A stretch of DNA of 64,000 bases from Pseudacidovorax sp. (GTDB lineage Bacteria; Pseudomonadota; Gammaproteobacteria; Burkholderiales; Burkholderiaceae_C). The stretch spans positions 372,001 to 436,000 of the forward strand of contig NZ_JAGOPN010000002.1 in NCBI RefSeq assembly GCF_017991995.1, given 5' to 3'. The notes below the pieces were generated by a model. It searched no databases and was not told the origin of the DNA. It saw only the letters and a program-made list of their open reading frames with translations. Positions 16,493 through 24,670 of this stretch are shown here, one piece after another. Every line of letters starts with the position of its first letter. Positions within the stretch are counted from its first letter, which is position 1. A program made the position numbers and the translations under genes.

Positions 16493-17515
16493 ATGACCCC
16501 CGCCGGGCCCGACCTGCTCGCCGACGGCCTCGTCATCACCGCGCCCGGTGGCCCGGAAGTGCTGCGCTGGACGCCCGGCCTGGCCCTGCCTGCGCCGGGG
16601 CCCGACGAGGTGCTGATCGACGTGGCCTGGGCCGGCGTCAACCGGCACGACTGCAACCAGCGCCGCCGCGGTCCCACGCCCGCGCACAGCGACGTGCCCG
16701 GCCTGGAGGTCAGCGGTACCGTGCGCTGGGCCGGCGCCCGGGCCGGCCCGCTGCGCGTGGGCGACGCCGTGTGCGCCCTGGTGGATGGCGGTGGCTATGC
16801 CACGCGGGTGGTGGCGCCCGCCGCGCTCGCCTTCGCCGTGCCGGTAGGTCTGGGCCTGCGCGATGCCGCCGCGCTGCCCGAGGCGCTCTTCACCGTCTGG
16901 CACAACTTCTTCGGCGTCGCGGCGCTGGGGCCGGGCGAGACGGTGCTGATCCATGGCGGCACCAGCGGCGTCGGCAGCCTGGCCATGCAGTTGCTGGCCG
17001 CGTTGGGCCATCGGGTGGCGGTGACCTGCGGCAGCGACGCCAAGGTGGCCGAGGCGCGGACCCTGGGCGCTGCGGCCGCATTCAACTACCGGACGCAGGA
17101 CTGGGTGCAGTCCGCGCTGGACTGGACCGGGGGCCGGGGCGTGGACGTGGTGCTGGACATGGCCGGTGCCACGCATGCCGCGCGCAATGTGCAGGTGCTC
17201 GCACGCCGCGGCCGGCTGGTGCATCTGTCGCCGGGCGAGGGCGCCGACTTCGTGGCGCCCCTGCGGCCCATCCTGGCCAAGGAACTGCGCATCACCGGCT
17301 CGCTGCTGCGCCCGCTGCCGCTGCCCGAGAAGGCCCTGATCGCCGAGCGCCTGCGCGCCGTGGCCCTGCCGCTGGTGGCCGCCGGCCGGGTGCGGCCCTG
17401 GGTGAGCGAGGTCTTCGATCTGCGCCAGGCGGCGCAGGCCCATGCGCGGCTCGAATCGGGGCAGGCCATGGGCAAGCTGGTGCTGGAGGCGCCGGGCATC
17501 TTGCGGCGCGCTTGA
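16493..17515 (+). CDS. Zinc-independent quinone oxidoreductase, MDR superfamily
   Basis: A 340-residue medium-chain dehydrogenase/reductase. The N-terminal GroES-like domain has the AWAGVNRHDCNQRRR segment characteristic of quinone oxidoreductases (Qor/PIG3 group), and no zinc-ligand cysteine cluster is seen. The Rossmann domain has VLIHGGTSGVGSLAMQLLAA (residues 154-173) for NADPH. These enzymes reduce quinones or enoyl compounds. The ATG at 16493 follows the Bug stop by 14 bases. A role in the adjacent aromatic pathway is possible but not shown by the sequence. Confidence 0.87.
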   Translation: MTPAGPDLLADGLVITAPGGPEVLRWTPGLALPAPGPDEVLIDVAWAGVNRHDCNQRRRGPTPAHSDVPGLEVSGTVRWAGARAGPLRVGDAVCALVDGGGYATRVVAPAALAFAVPVGLGLRDAAALPEALFTVWHNFFGVAALGPGETVLIHGGTSGVGSLAMQLLAALGHRVAVTCGSDAKVAEARTLGAAAAFNYRTQDWVQSALDWTGGRGVDVVLDMAGATHAARNVQVLARRGRLVHLSPGEGADFVAPLRPILAKELRITGSLLRPLPLPEKALIAERLRAVALPLVAAGRVRPWVSEVFDLRQAAQAHARLESGQAMGKLVLEAPGILRRA

Positions 17516-17556
17516 CCGGCGCCCGTGGCCGGAGCCGCGGGTCGGCGCGCGGCGCT

Positions 17557-18231
17557 TCAGGTCCTGCGGGCTACCCAGCCCCTGAAGGTGAATGCGCCGT
17601 AAAACTGCTCGACGTCCTCGAAGCCGGCCGCGCGCAGCAATGCCGCATCCTCTTCTGGCGACAACACCGGCAGCCGCTGCTTGAACGCATTGATGCTGCC
17701 ATGGGCCTGGGCGGTGGGCACGCCGGAGGCCACCGCAAATGCCGCGTTGCGCGCCAGCCATCGGCCAGCCGCGTGGTCCTCCCGGGCGAAGCTGTGATGT
17801 GCGACCACCAGGGGTGCCCCCGGCCGGAGCCGCGTGTGCATCTGCTTCAAGGTGCGCAGGCGTTCATCCGCGGTCAGAAAGTGCAACGTCAGCAGGCAGG
17901 CCGCGCCATCGAAGGGCCCCATTGGCGCGCTGTCGATGTAGCCCTCGTGCAAGCGCACATGGGGTGCGGAGGCGCCCAGGGTTGCGCGGGCGAGCGCGAG
18001 CATTTCGGGGGAAGGATCGACGCCGTCGAAGTGCCAGGCCGGCTGCAACTCGGCCAGGGCCTTCAGTTCCAGGCCGCCGCCCGCGCCCAGCACCAGCATG
18101 CGTGCGTCCGGAGGCGCATCCTCGGCCAGCAAGACAGCCGTCATGCGGTGCAGGTCGCGCAGTCCGGGCACGATCCTCGCGGTCCGTTCCGCGTAGCTCG
18201 ACACAGCCGCGGGATCGGAGAACGGTGTCAT
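17557..18231 (-). CDS. Class I SAM-dependent methyltransferase
   Basis: A 224-residue Rossmann-fold methyltransferase. Motif I is MLVLGAGGGLELKALAELQP (about residues 45-64), followed by an acidic VDPSPEML loop that holds the SAM ribose and the FDGAACLLTLHFL post-motif. The acceptor is unknown. It is the third gene of a minus-strand set after an Rrf2 regulator and a flavin oxidoreductase, with a 15-base gap, so it is probably under Rrf2 control. Confidence 0.85.
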   Translation of the reverse strand: MTPFSDPAAVSSYAERTARIVPGLRDLHRMTAVLLAEDAPPDARMLVLGAGGGLELKALAELQPAWHFDGVDPSPEMLALARATLGASAPHVRLHEGYIDSAPMGPFDGAACLLTLHFLTADERLRTLKQMHTRLRPGAPLVVAHHSFAREDHAAGRWLARNAAFAVASGVPTAQAHGSINAFKQRLPVLSPEEDAALLRAAGFEDVEQFYGAFTFRGWVARRT

Positions 18232-18246
18232 CGCAGGTCCCTGCCT

Positions 18247-19149
18247 CTATGCCGGGGCCAGGGAATCGGGCCAGACCAGCGAGCGATGGACCTGGGCGCC
18301 GGCCATGGCGCCGTGGCCCACGGCCAGGGAAACCGAATGTGGCATGCGCGCCACGTCGCCGCAGGCGAACACGCCCGCCACCGAGGTCTTGTTCTCGGCA
18401 TCCGTGCGCACCTGCAGGCCCATGGGTGTTTCTTCGAGCGCGCAGCCGATGGCCTCTGCCAAAGGACTCGACGGCGAGGTTCGTGACGCCGTGAACAGGC
18501 CTGCAAAGCGAAGCACGCGTCCGTCGGCCATCGCCACGTCGGCATGTCCTTCGATGCAGCGGATGGTGGCCTCCTCGATCGTCACGCCACGGCGCTGCAA
18601 GGCCGCGCGCGACGCCGGATCCAGTGCCATCGCACCGTTGACGAGCAGCGTCACGCGGCCCCACTCGGTGAGCAGTTCGGCCTGGTGGATCGACAGGGGG
18701 CCTGCAGCGATGATGCCGATGCCGCCCTGGTCGAGTTCGTAGCCATGGCAGTAGGGACAGTGGAAGACCGACCGGCCCCACCGCTCGGCAAGGCCTTCGA
18801 CGTCAGGAAGCCGGTCGGACACGCCGGTGGCCAGCAGGATGCGCCGAGCGCGGTGCGCGCGACCGTCGGATGCCGTCACCGTGAACGCGTCCACGCATCC
18901 TGTGAGGGCTACGGCCCGGCCATCGAGCCATGTCAGCGTGGGGTAGGCGCCGAGCTGGCGGCGTGCCTCGGCGGCGATCTCCGCCGGGGGCGCGCCATCC
19001 TGACCAAGGAACCCGTGCGAGTGGCTGGCGAAGCGATTGCGCCGCTCGCCCGCGTCGACCACCAGCACGGTCTTGCGCGCCCGCACCAACTGAAGGGTCG
19101 CCGCCATTCCTGAATAGCTGCCGCCGATGACGATGACGTCGAATTCCAT
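18247..19149 (-). CDS. NAD(P)/FAD-dependent oxidoreductase, thioredoxin reductase-like
   Basis: A 300-residue flavoprotein of the thioredoxin reductase fold. FAD motif VIVIGGSYSGMAATLQLVRA is at residues 5-24, a redox-active CPYCHGYE at about residue 135, the NAD(P) segment GIGIIAAGPLSI after it (lacking the usual GxGxxA glycine pattern), and the closing FAD motif VFACGDVARMP near 275. This is the CPYC subgroup, distinct from classical TrxB (CATC). The physiological partner is unknown. The start lies 2 bases after the stop of the Rrf2 gene, so the two are co-translated. Confidence 0.88.
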   Translation of the reverse strand: MEFDVIVIGGSYSGMAATLQLVRARKTVLVVDAGERRNRFASHSHGFLGQDGAPPAEIAAEARRQLGAYPTLTWLDGRAVALTGCVDAFTVTASDGRAHRARRILLATGVSDRLPDVEGLAERWGRSVFHCPYCHGYELDQGGIGIIAAGPLSIHQAELLTEWGRVTLLVNGAMALDPASRAALQRRGVTIEEATIRCIEGHADVAMADGRVLRFAGLFTASRTSPSSPLAEAIGCALEETPMGLQVRTDAENKTSVAGVFACGDVARMPHSVSLAVGHGAMAGAQVHRSLVWPDSLAPA

Positions 19150-19151
19150 GA

Positions 19152-19595
19152 TCAAGGCCTTTCCTGCCGAGCCGCTGCATGACGGCGCGCGAAGTCGGCC
19201 GCCAGATCGGCGAGAGTGATTTCCGAGAAGCGCTGCAGCAGCAACGCTTCGGCCTGGGCGAAGGTGTCTTCCAGCGCGGCATTCACCGCCTGCTCGACGA
19301 GGCAGGCCGGCGCTTCGTTGCGGTGTCCGATGGCGAAGGTGGCGGGCTCGCCCAGGGCTTCGTGCAACTGGCGCAGGGTGACGGTGCGCAGGTCGGCCTG
19401 GATGCGCCACCCGCCGGCGTGGCCGCGGTCCGAACTCACGATGCCGGCCTCTCGCAGGTAGGCCATGGTGCGTCGCACGACGACCGGGTTGGTGCCCAGG
19501 CACTGCGCCAGCGTTTCGGAGGTGACGGGGCCGTCGTACTCGGCCATGTGCAGCAGCGCATGCAGGACGGAAGAGAGGCGGCTGTCGCGTTTCAT
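19152..19595 (-). CDS. Rrf2-family transcriptional regulator
   Basis: A 147-residue Rrf2 protein with an N-terminal winged helix (MKRDSRLSSVLHALLHMAEY, then LAQCLGTNPVVVRRTMAYLR at about 32-51) and the Rrf2 wing GIVSSDRGHAGGWRI. Only one cysteine (about residue 104) lies in the region where iron-sulfur members have three, so this is probably a non-cluster member such as the NO/redox or thiol-sensing type. It heads the operon with the flavin oxidoreductase and methyltransferase and is divergent from atzF across 194 bases. Confidence 0.87.
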   Translation of the reverse strand: MKRDSRLSSVLHALLHMAEYDGPVTSETLAQCLGTNPVVVRRTMAYLREAGIVSSDRGHAGGWRIQADLRTVTLRQLHEALGEPATFAIGHRNEAPACLVEQAVNAALEDTFAQAEALLLQRFSEITLADLAADFARRHAAARQERP

Positions 19596-19740
19596 GTAAC
19601 TAATGATGTTTCGTGATGACGTGCCTGTCAAGGCTGGCATGCGCCATTTGCGGTCCAGTGCCGCGCGATGCACCGGTGTCACAGCCTCGTCGATCTCACC
19701 ATTGCCGGTGCCCGAATGCTCGTCCGGCGGGCGATCCAGG

Positions 19741-19756
19741 TGGCACGCTGCTTGCA
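19741..19756 (+). promoter_or_regulatory. Consensus sigma-54 (RpoN) promoter for the atzF operon
   Basis: The sequence TGGCACG-CTGC-TTGCA matches the sigma-54 consensus TGGCACG-N4-TTGC(A/T) at every fixed base. The essential GG (19742-19743) and GC (19754-19755) have the required 10-base spacing. Transcription would begin near 19767, 23 bases before the atzF ATG. Sigma-54 with NtrC controls the s-triazine genes of Pseudomonas sp. ADP, so nitrogen-limited expression is likely here too. Possible activator half-sites, tgcaccggtg (19669-19678) and cacc-N6-ggtg (19697-19710), lie upstream but do not match the NtrC spacing. Confidence 0.82.
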
Positions 19757-19789
19757 TCACATCATGTATCCAAGAATGGATGCCTGAAC

Positions 19790-21547
19790 ATGGTGCACGA
19801 AGCCTCTACCCCCGACGCCCTGACCCGCCCCTTCGCGGCCGCGGGTTCCGCCCAGGTGCCCGCGCCGCAGCCTGCCCCGGATGGCCGGCCCGAAGCGGCC
19901 TGGATCAGCCGCCCGGCCACGCCCATCGCCGGTGCGGCCACCGGCCCGCTCGCCGGCCTGCGCTTCGCGGTCAAGGACAACATCGACGTCGCCGGCCTGC
20001 CCACCACCGCCGCCTGCCCGGCCTTCGCCTATGCGCCCGACGCGCACGCCACCGTGGTGCAGCGCCTGCTCGCGGCCGGTGCGTCGGTGGCGGGCAAGAC
20101 CAACCTCGACCAGTTCGCCTGCGGCCTCAACGGCAGCCGCTCGCCCTACGGCGCGGTACCCAACAGCTTCGATGCGCGCTACGTGTCGGGCGGCTCCAGC
20201 TCGGGTTCGGCCTATGCGGTGGCCACCGGGCAGGTGGACTTCTCCCTGGGCACCGACACCGCCGGCTCCGGCCGCGTGCCGGCGGGGCTCAACAACATCG
20301 TGGGCCTCAAGCCCAGCAAGGGCCTGATTAGCGCGAAGGGCGTGGTGCCGGCGGCGCAGAGCGTGGACTGTGTCTCCATCTTCGCGCCCACCGTGGCGCT
20401 GGCCGCCCGGGTGCTCGCCTGCGCCATGGGACCGGATGCGGGCGATCCGTACTCGCGGCGCCTCGACCTGGTCCGCACGCCGCTGCCGCCGGCCTTCCGC
20501 TTCGGCGTGCCGCAGCCGCTGGAGTTCCATGGCGATGCCCTGGCCGCCGCCGCCTTCGAGCGGGCCGTCGCGCAGCTGCGCGAGCTGGGCGGCGAACCGG
20601 TGTCCGTGGACTACACGCCGCTGGCCCGCGCCGCCGGCCTGCTCTACGACAGCGCGCTGGTGGCCGAGCGCTATGCCGCCGTGCGGCCCTTCTTCGATGC
20701 GCACGAGGCCGAGGTGATCGAGCCGGTGCGCGGCATCCTGGCCCGCGGTCGCAGCTTCGACGCCGCCGACCTGGTCGATGCGCAGACCCAGCTGCATGCG
20801 CTCGGCCAGCAGGCCGCGGCCATGTGGGCCGGCATCGATCTGCTGCTGGTGCCCACCGCACCGACGCACTGCACGCTCGACGCCATGCGCGCCGAGCCGG
20901 TGCGGCGCAACAGCGAGCTGGGCCACTACACCAACTTCGTCAACCTGCTGGACTACGCGGCCCTGTCGGTGCCGGCCAGCCTGCGGCCCGATGGCCTGCC
21001 CTTCGGCGTGACCTTCATCGGGCCCTGCGGCAGCGACTTCCGCCTGGCCGAGCTGGGCCAGCGCTTCCACCACGCCACCGGCCTGCCGATGGGCGCCACC
21101 GGCGGGCCGCTGCCGGCGCCCGGGGCGCCGGTGTGGCCGCCGCTGACCGAGGGCGAGGGCATGCCCATCGCCGTGGTCGGTGCCCACCTCACGGGCATGC
21201 CGCTCAACCACCAGCTCATCGCGCGCGGCGCCACGCTGGTCGAGACCACCACCACCGCGCCGCACTACCGTCTGTATGCGCTGCCTGGCACCACGCCGCC
21301 CAAGCCGGGCCTGCAGCGCGAGCCCGGCCGCGGCGTGCCCATCGCCCTGGAGGTCTGGAACGTGCCGCGCGCCGAGGTCGGCGCCTTTCTGGCGCAGATC
21401 CCGCCACCCCTGGGCCTGGGCAGCGTCGAGCTGGTCGATGGGCGCTGGGTGCACAGCTTCATCTGCGAGGCCCATGCGCTGCAGGGCGCCGAGGACGTCA
21501 GTGCGCATGGCGGCTGGCGTGCCTACATCGCCTCGCGCGGCGCCTGA
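19790..21547 (+). CDS. atzF: Allophanate hydrolase
   Basis: A 585-residue amidase-signature enzyme that hydrolyses allophanate to carbon dioxide and ammonia, the last step of cyanuric acid, biuret and urea-amidolyase-type pathways. The Ser-cisSer-Lys triad is present as Lys62 (FAVKDNIDVAG), Ser136 (in GGSSSGSA) and Ser160 (GTDTAGSGRVPA), with the same spacing as AtzF of Pseudomonas sp. ADP. The C-terminal domain (about 460-585), starting MPIAVVGAHLTGMPLN, is specific to allophanate hydrolases and separates it from other amidases. The ATG at 19790 was chosen because it lies just downstream of the sigma-54 start. It is followed by an ABC importer in the same direction. Confidence 0.93.
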   Translation: MVHEASTPDALTRPFAAAGSAQVPAPQPAPDGRPEAAWISRPATPIAGAATGPLAGLRFAVKDNIDVAGLPTTAACPAFAYAPDAHATVVQRLLAAGASVAGKTNLDQFACGLNGSRSPYGAVPNSFDARYVSGGSSSGSAYAVATGQVDFSLGTDTAGSGRVPAGLNNIVGLKPSKGLISAKGVVPAAQSVDCVSIFAPTVALAARVLACAMGPDAGDPYSRRLDLVRTPLPPAFRFGVPQPLEFHGDALAAAAFERAVAQLRELGGEPVSVDYTPLARAAGLLYDSALVAERYAAVRPFFDAHEAEVIEPVRGILARGRSFDAADLVDAQTQLHALGQQAAAMWAGIDLLLVPTAPTHCTLDAMRAEPVRRNSELGHYTNFVNLLDYAALSVPASLRPDGLPFGVTFIGPCGSDFRLAELGQRFHHATGLPMGATGGPLPAPGAPVWPPLTEGEGMPIAVVGAHLTGMPLNHQLIARGATLVETTTTAPHYRLYALPGTTPPKPGLQREPGRGVPIALEVWNVPRAEVGAFLAQIPPPLGLGSVELVDGRWVHSFICEAHALQGAEDVSAHGGWRAYIASRGA

Positions 21548-21617
21548 ACGCACTGCGCCCTCGCGCCCCGCCTTTCTCATTCCGCCCTTCCTTTCGTTCG
21601 TTCGCAGGAGTCTTCGC

Positions 21618-22616
21618 ATGAGCCCAACGCCCTCCTTCCGTCCCTCCCGCCGCCATGTGCTGCAGGCCGGCGGTGCCGCCCTCGGCGCACTGGCCGCGCC
21701 CGCCATCGTGCGTGCGCAGGGCGGGCCCAAGCTGCGCATCGGCTACTGGCCGGTGGCCGCGGGCCTGCCCTTCTTCGCCGCGGTGGAGAAGGGCTACTTC
21801 AAGGAAGCGGGCCTCGACGTGGAGCCGCTCAAGTTCGCCGGCGCCCAGCAGGTGATGGAGGCCATGCTCTCCGGCCGTTCCGACGGCAGCGCCAACGGCA
21901 CCGGCAGCGCCAATCTGGGCATCGGCGAGATCGCGCAGCCCGGCCTGTTCAAGATCTTCTGCACCAACCCCAGCAACGCCAAGTACGTGCTGGAGGAGTT
22001 CCTGGTGCCCAAGGACAGCCCCGTGAAGAGCGTCGCCGAACTCAAGGGCAAGCGCGTGGCCTCGGGCCCCGGCATCCAGAACGTGACGCTGGCCAAGACC
22101 ATGCTGGAGCGCGCCGGCGCGGGCGTCATCAACGTCACCGAGCTACCCATCGGCCAGCATGTGGCCGCCCTGGCCGCCGGCCAGATCGACGCCGTCTACA
22201 CGCTGGAGCCCACCGGCACCGTGGGTCGGCTCAACGGCACCACGCGCGTGCTGGAGGCGGGCGTGGTGGCCCACTACATCCTGGGCGACCCGATGGCCCC
22301 GTGGCACGGCGGCTCTGCCAGCCTGACCACCGAGTTCATCAAGAAGAACCCTGAGGTCGCCAAGAAGTACATCGCCGCCTACAAGCGCGGCATCGAGCTG
22401 GTGCGCAACAACCCGGCCGAGGCGCGGCAGTACATGAAGGGCTACACCGCCATCGAGGGCGCGCTCACCAACGAGGTACCGCTGGCGTCGTACATGCTGC
22501 ACGACGAGTTCAAGCCCGCCGACATCGCGTACTTCCAGAAGTTCTTCGACCTGTTCACCGAGAAGGGCATCTTCGAGAAGAAGGTGGCCGTGGACGGGCT
22601 GCTGTACCGGGGCTGA
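21618..22616 (+). CDS. ABC transporter substrate-binding protein, NMT1/TauA-like
   Basis: A 332-residue periplasmic binding protein of the nitrate/sulfonate/taurine class. The N-terminus carries a twin-arginine-type signal (PSRRHVLQAGGAALGALAAP) with cleavage near VRAQ, suggesting export in folded form. The mature part opens with LRIGYWPVAAGLPFFAAVEK and continues with YFKEAGLDVEPLKF, the usual NMT1 pattern. It starts 70 bases after atzF behind a gcaggag ribosome-binding site, and 5 bases before its permease gene. In this context it probably captures an s-triazine, biuret or related nitrogen compound. Confidence 0.9.
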   Translation: MSPTPSFRPSRRHVLQAGGAALGALAAPAIVRAQGGPKLRIGYWPVAAGLPFFAAVEKGYFKEAGLDVEPLKFAGAQQVMEAMLSGRSDGSANGTGSANLGIGEIAQPGLFKIFCTNPSNAKYVLEEFLVPKDSPVKSVAELKGKRVASGPGIQNVTLAKTMLERAGAGVINVTELPIGQHVAALAAGQIDAVYTLEPTGTVGRLNGTTRVLEAGVVAHYILGDPMAPWHGGSASLTTEFIKKNPEVAKKYIAAYKRGIELVRNNPAEARQYMKGYTAIEGALTNEVPLASYMLHDEFKPADIAYFQKFFDLFTEKGIFEKKVAVDGLLYRG

Positions 22617-22621
22617 GTGCC

Positions 22622-23452
22622 ATGAACGCGCCATCCTCCGCCGCGGCGGGCGCCTGGAAGCCGCCCGCCACCGACGTCGCGCCCGCGCTGCCCCGGCCGC
22701 CGGTGTGGAACAAGCTGCTGCCGGCCATCGGGCCCCTTGCCCTGTTCGTGCTGTGGGACCTGGTGGTGCGGCTGGGCTTCATCAAGCCCATCCTGCTTCC
22801 GCCGCCGCTGGCCACCTTCCAGACCCTGGTCACGGGCCTGGCGGGCGGGCCGCTGCTGAACGACTTCCTGGTCACCGTGTGGCGCACGCTGCAGGCCTTC
22901 CTGATCGCCGCGGCGGTCGGCATGCCGCTGGGCGTGCTGCTGGGCAGCAACGAGAAGGCCTACCGCAGCGTGGAGTTTCTGATCGACTTCTTCCGCTCCA
23001 CGCCCTCGTCTGCGCTGATCCCGCTGTTTTTGATGATCTTCGGCACCTCGGACATCAACAAGGTCGCCATCGCCGCCTTCGGTGCCATGCTGATCGTGGT
23101 GTTCAACAGCGCCTACGGCGTCATCAACGCCCGCAAGCAGCGGGTGATGGCGGCCAAGGTGATGGGCGCCACGCGCTGGCAGATCTTCAAGGACGTGCTG
23201 GTGTGGGAAAGCCTGCAGCCCAGCTTCGTCGGCCTGCGCTCGGCCGTGTCGATGGCGCTGGTGATCGTCATCGTGGCCGAGATGTTCATCGGCGCCGACA
23301 GCGGCCTGGGCAACCGGATCATCAATTCGCAGCAGGTACTGAACGTGAAGAGCATGTACGCCAGCATCCTGGCGGCGGGGGCGCTCGGGTATGCACTTAA
23401 TGTGCTCTTCCTGGTCATTGAGCGCCGCATCGTGCACTGGAGTGGAAGATGA
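22622..23452 (+). CDS. ABC transporter permease, SsuC/TauC-like
   Basis: A 276-residue inner-membrane permease. Hydrophobic segments are spread over the protein, and the EAA loop that contacts the ATPase is VMAAKVMGATRWQIFKDVLV (about residues 177-196). The first 30 residues are a Pro/Ala-rich cytosolic tail. It overlaps the ATPase gene by four bases, and follows the binding protein by 5 bases, so the three form one importer. Confidence 0.93.
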   Translation: MNAPSSAAAGAWKPPATDVAPALPRPPVWNKLLPAIGPLALFVLWDLVVRLGFIKPILLPPPLATFQTLVTGLAGGPLLNDFLVTVWRTLQAFLIAAAVGMPLGVLLGSNEKAYRSVEFLIDFFRSTPSSALIPLFLMIFGTSDINKVAIAAFGAMLIVVFNSAYGVINARKQRVMAAKVMGATRWQIFKDVLVWESLQPSFVGLRSAVSMALVIVIVAEMFIGADSGLGNRIINSQQVLNVKSMYASILAAGALGYALNVLFLVIERRIVHWSGR

Positions 23453-24270
23453 ACGCCGTCCTCAACGCCCCCGTCGTCGCCGATGTGCCGGTGCCAAAGT
23501 TCCGTCCCGGCCCCGCCGGCACGCACATCACCATCCGTGGCCTGACCAAGTACTTCGCGGGCTGGCCGCTGTACGAGGACTTCGACCTCGACATCCCCAA
23601 GCACAAGATCGTCTCGGTCTTCGGGCCCAACGGCTGCGGCAAGAGCACGCTGATCAACATGATCGCGGGGCTGATCCCCATCGACCGCGGCGAGATCCTG
23701 TTCGACGGCAAGTCGCTCAAGGACACCAAGATCGGCTACGTGTTCCAGAACTACCGCGAAGCGATGTTCCCGTGGATGCGCACCATCGACAACATCGCCT
23801 ATCCGCTCAAGCTGGAAGGCCGAAGCAAAGCCGAGGTGGACCGCCGCATGGAAGAGCTGGTGGCCAGCTTCGACGTCAAGTTCGACCTGAACCGCTTTCC
23901 CTACGAGCTCTCCGGCGGCCAGCAACAGACGGCTTCGATCATGCGGGCCCTGGCGCCCGGGCCCGAGGTGCTGTTCCTGGACGAGCCCTTCTCGGCGCTG
24001 GACTTCGAGATGACGCTGTTCATCCGCGAGAAGCTGCAGGAGGTGTTCATGCAGACGGGCACCACCATGCTGCTGGTCTCGCACGACCTGGAAGAGGCGG
24101 TGTACCTGGCCGACGAGGTGCTGCTGCTGACCAAGCGGCCCACGCGGGTGGCCGAGATCTTGCGTTACGACGATCCGCGCCCGCGCACTGTGGAGACGCT
24201 GAGCCAGCCCAGCTTCGTGGCCATGAAGAAGCAGAGCCTCGAAATCTTCCAGCGCGAAGTGCGCCGGTGA
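23449..24270 (+). CDS. ABC transporter ATP-binding protein, SsuB/TauB-like
   Basis: A 273-residue ABC ATPase. Walker A is GPNGCGKST (about residues 62-70), the Q-loop is VFQNYREAMFPWM, the signature is LSGGQQQTAS (about 154-163), Walker B is VLFLDEP and the H-loop is LLVSHDLEEAVYLADE. It energises the permease encoded just before it. It is the last gene before a 196-base gap that contains a repeat-like element. Confidence 0.94.
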   Translation: MNAVLNAPVVADVPVPKFRPGPAGTHITIRGLTKYFAGWPLYEDFDLDIPKHKIVSVFGPNGCGKSTLINMIAGLIPIDRGEILFDGKSLKDTKIGYVFQNYREAMFPWMRTIDNIAYPLKLEGRSKAEVDRRMEELVASFDVKFDLNRFPYELSGGQQQTASIMRALAPGPEVLFLDEPFSALDFEMTLFIREKLQEVFMQTGTTMLLVSHDLEEAVYLADEVLLLTKRPTRVAEILRYDDPRPRTVETLSQPSFVAMKKQSLEIFQREVRR

Positions 24271-24284
24271 AAGAGATGCACCCC

Positions 24285-24400
24285 CCATGCCGCTTCGCGG
24301 CTCCCCCCTCCCTGGCGCCTTCGGCTTGGAGGGGGGCGCACCCCACGGCCTGGCAAAGCCAGTTCCGTGGGTGCCCTGGCATGGCCTGCTCCGCGGCCAC
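24285..24400. repeat. Intergenic repeat-like element with two hairpins
   Basis: The 196-base gap between the ATPase and atzG is filled by a structured GC-rich element. One hairpin pairs CCCCCCTCC (24303-24311) with GGAGGGGGG (24328-24336). A second pairs CCCACGG (24342-24348) with CCGTGGG (24365-24371) and has an inner CTGGC/GCCAG stem with an AAA loop. The flanking phrases (cgcttcgcggctccccc, ccttcggcttgga) resemble a dispersed intergenic element that I associate with Comamonadaceae genomes, from memory. Only one copy is in this window, so its repeated nature is not shown here. Lacking a T-run, it is not a typical terminator. Confidence 0.5.
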
Positions 24401-24466
24401 TCGATCTCTGTCGCTGCGCCGGCTCCGACATCTGAGGTTGACGCGCAACGTTAGGGGAACACTGCC

Positions 24467-24670
24467 ATGAATGCCGAACAGATCGAAGCTTATGTGGACG
24501 CCGCCGCCGCGGCGCTGGACCTGCCGATTGCACCCGAACACCGGCCGGGCGTGCTGCGCTACTTCGCGCTCGCTGCCGACATGGCGGCGCTGACCGAGGC
24601 CGTGGACCTGGCGGCGCACGACGAGTCGGCGGTGCGCTTCGAGCCGGTGGCGCCGGGGGGGCAGTCATGA
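24467..24670 (+). CDS. atzG: AtzG-like (DUF4089) partner subunit of 1-carboxybiuret hydrolase
   Basis: A 67-residue helical protein, nearly the same length as AtzG (68) of Pseudomonas sp. ADP. The segments IEAYVDAAAAALDLPIAPEH and RYFALAADMAALTEAVD match the DUF4089 pattern. AtzG is a GatC-like scaffold that wraps around AtzE and is required for its stability. Translation is coupled to atzE: the stop overlaps the atzE start (ATGA at 24667-24670). The identification rests on size, composition, pattern and position next to an AtzE-type amidase. Confidence 0.85.
   Translation: MNAEQIEAYVDAAAAALDLPIAPEHRPGVLRYFALAADMAALTEAVDLAAHDESAVRFEPVAPGGQS

Noticed and set aside
19669-19710. NtrC-like half-sites upstream of the atzF promoter
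   Set aside because: tgcaccggtg has no spacer and cacc-N6-ggtg has the wrong spacing for the NtrC consensus; kept only as a remark with the promoter.
19764-19787. Seven-codon leader frame (ATG TAT CCA ... TGA) before atzF
   Set aside because: Its ATG precedes the predicted sigma-54 start near 19767, so it is probably not in the transcript.
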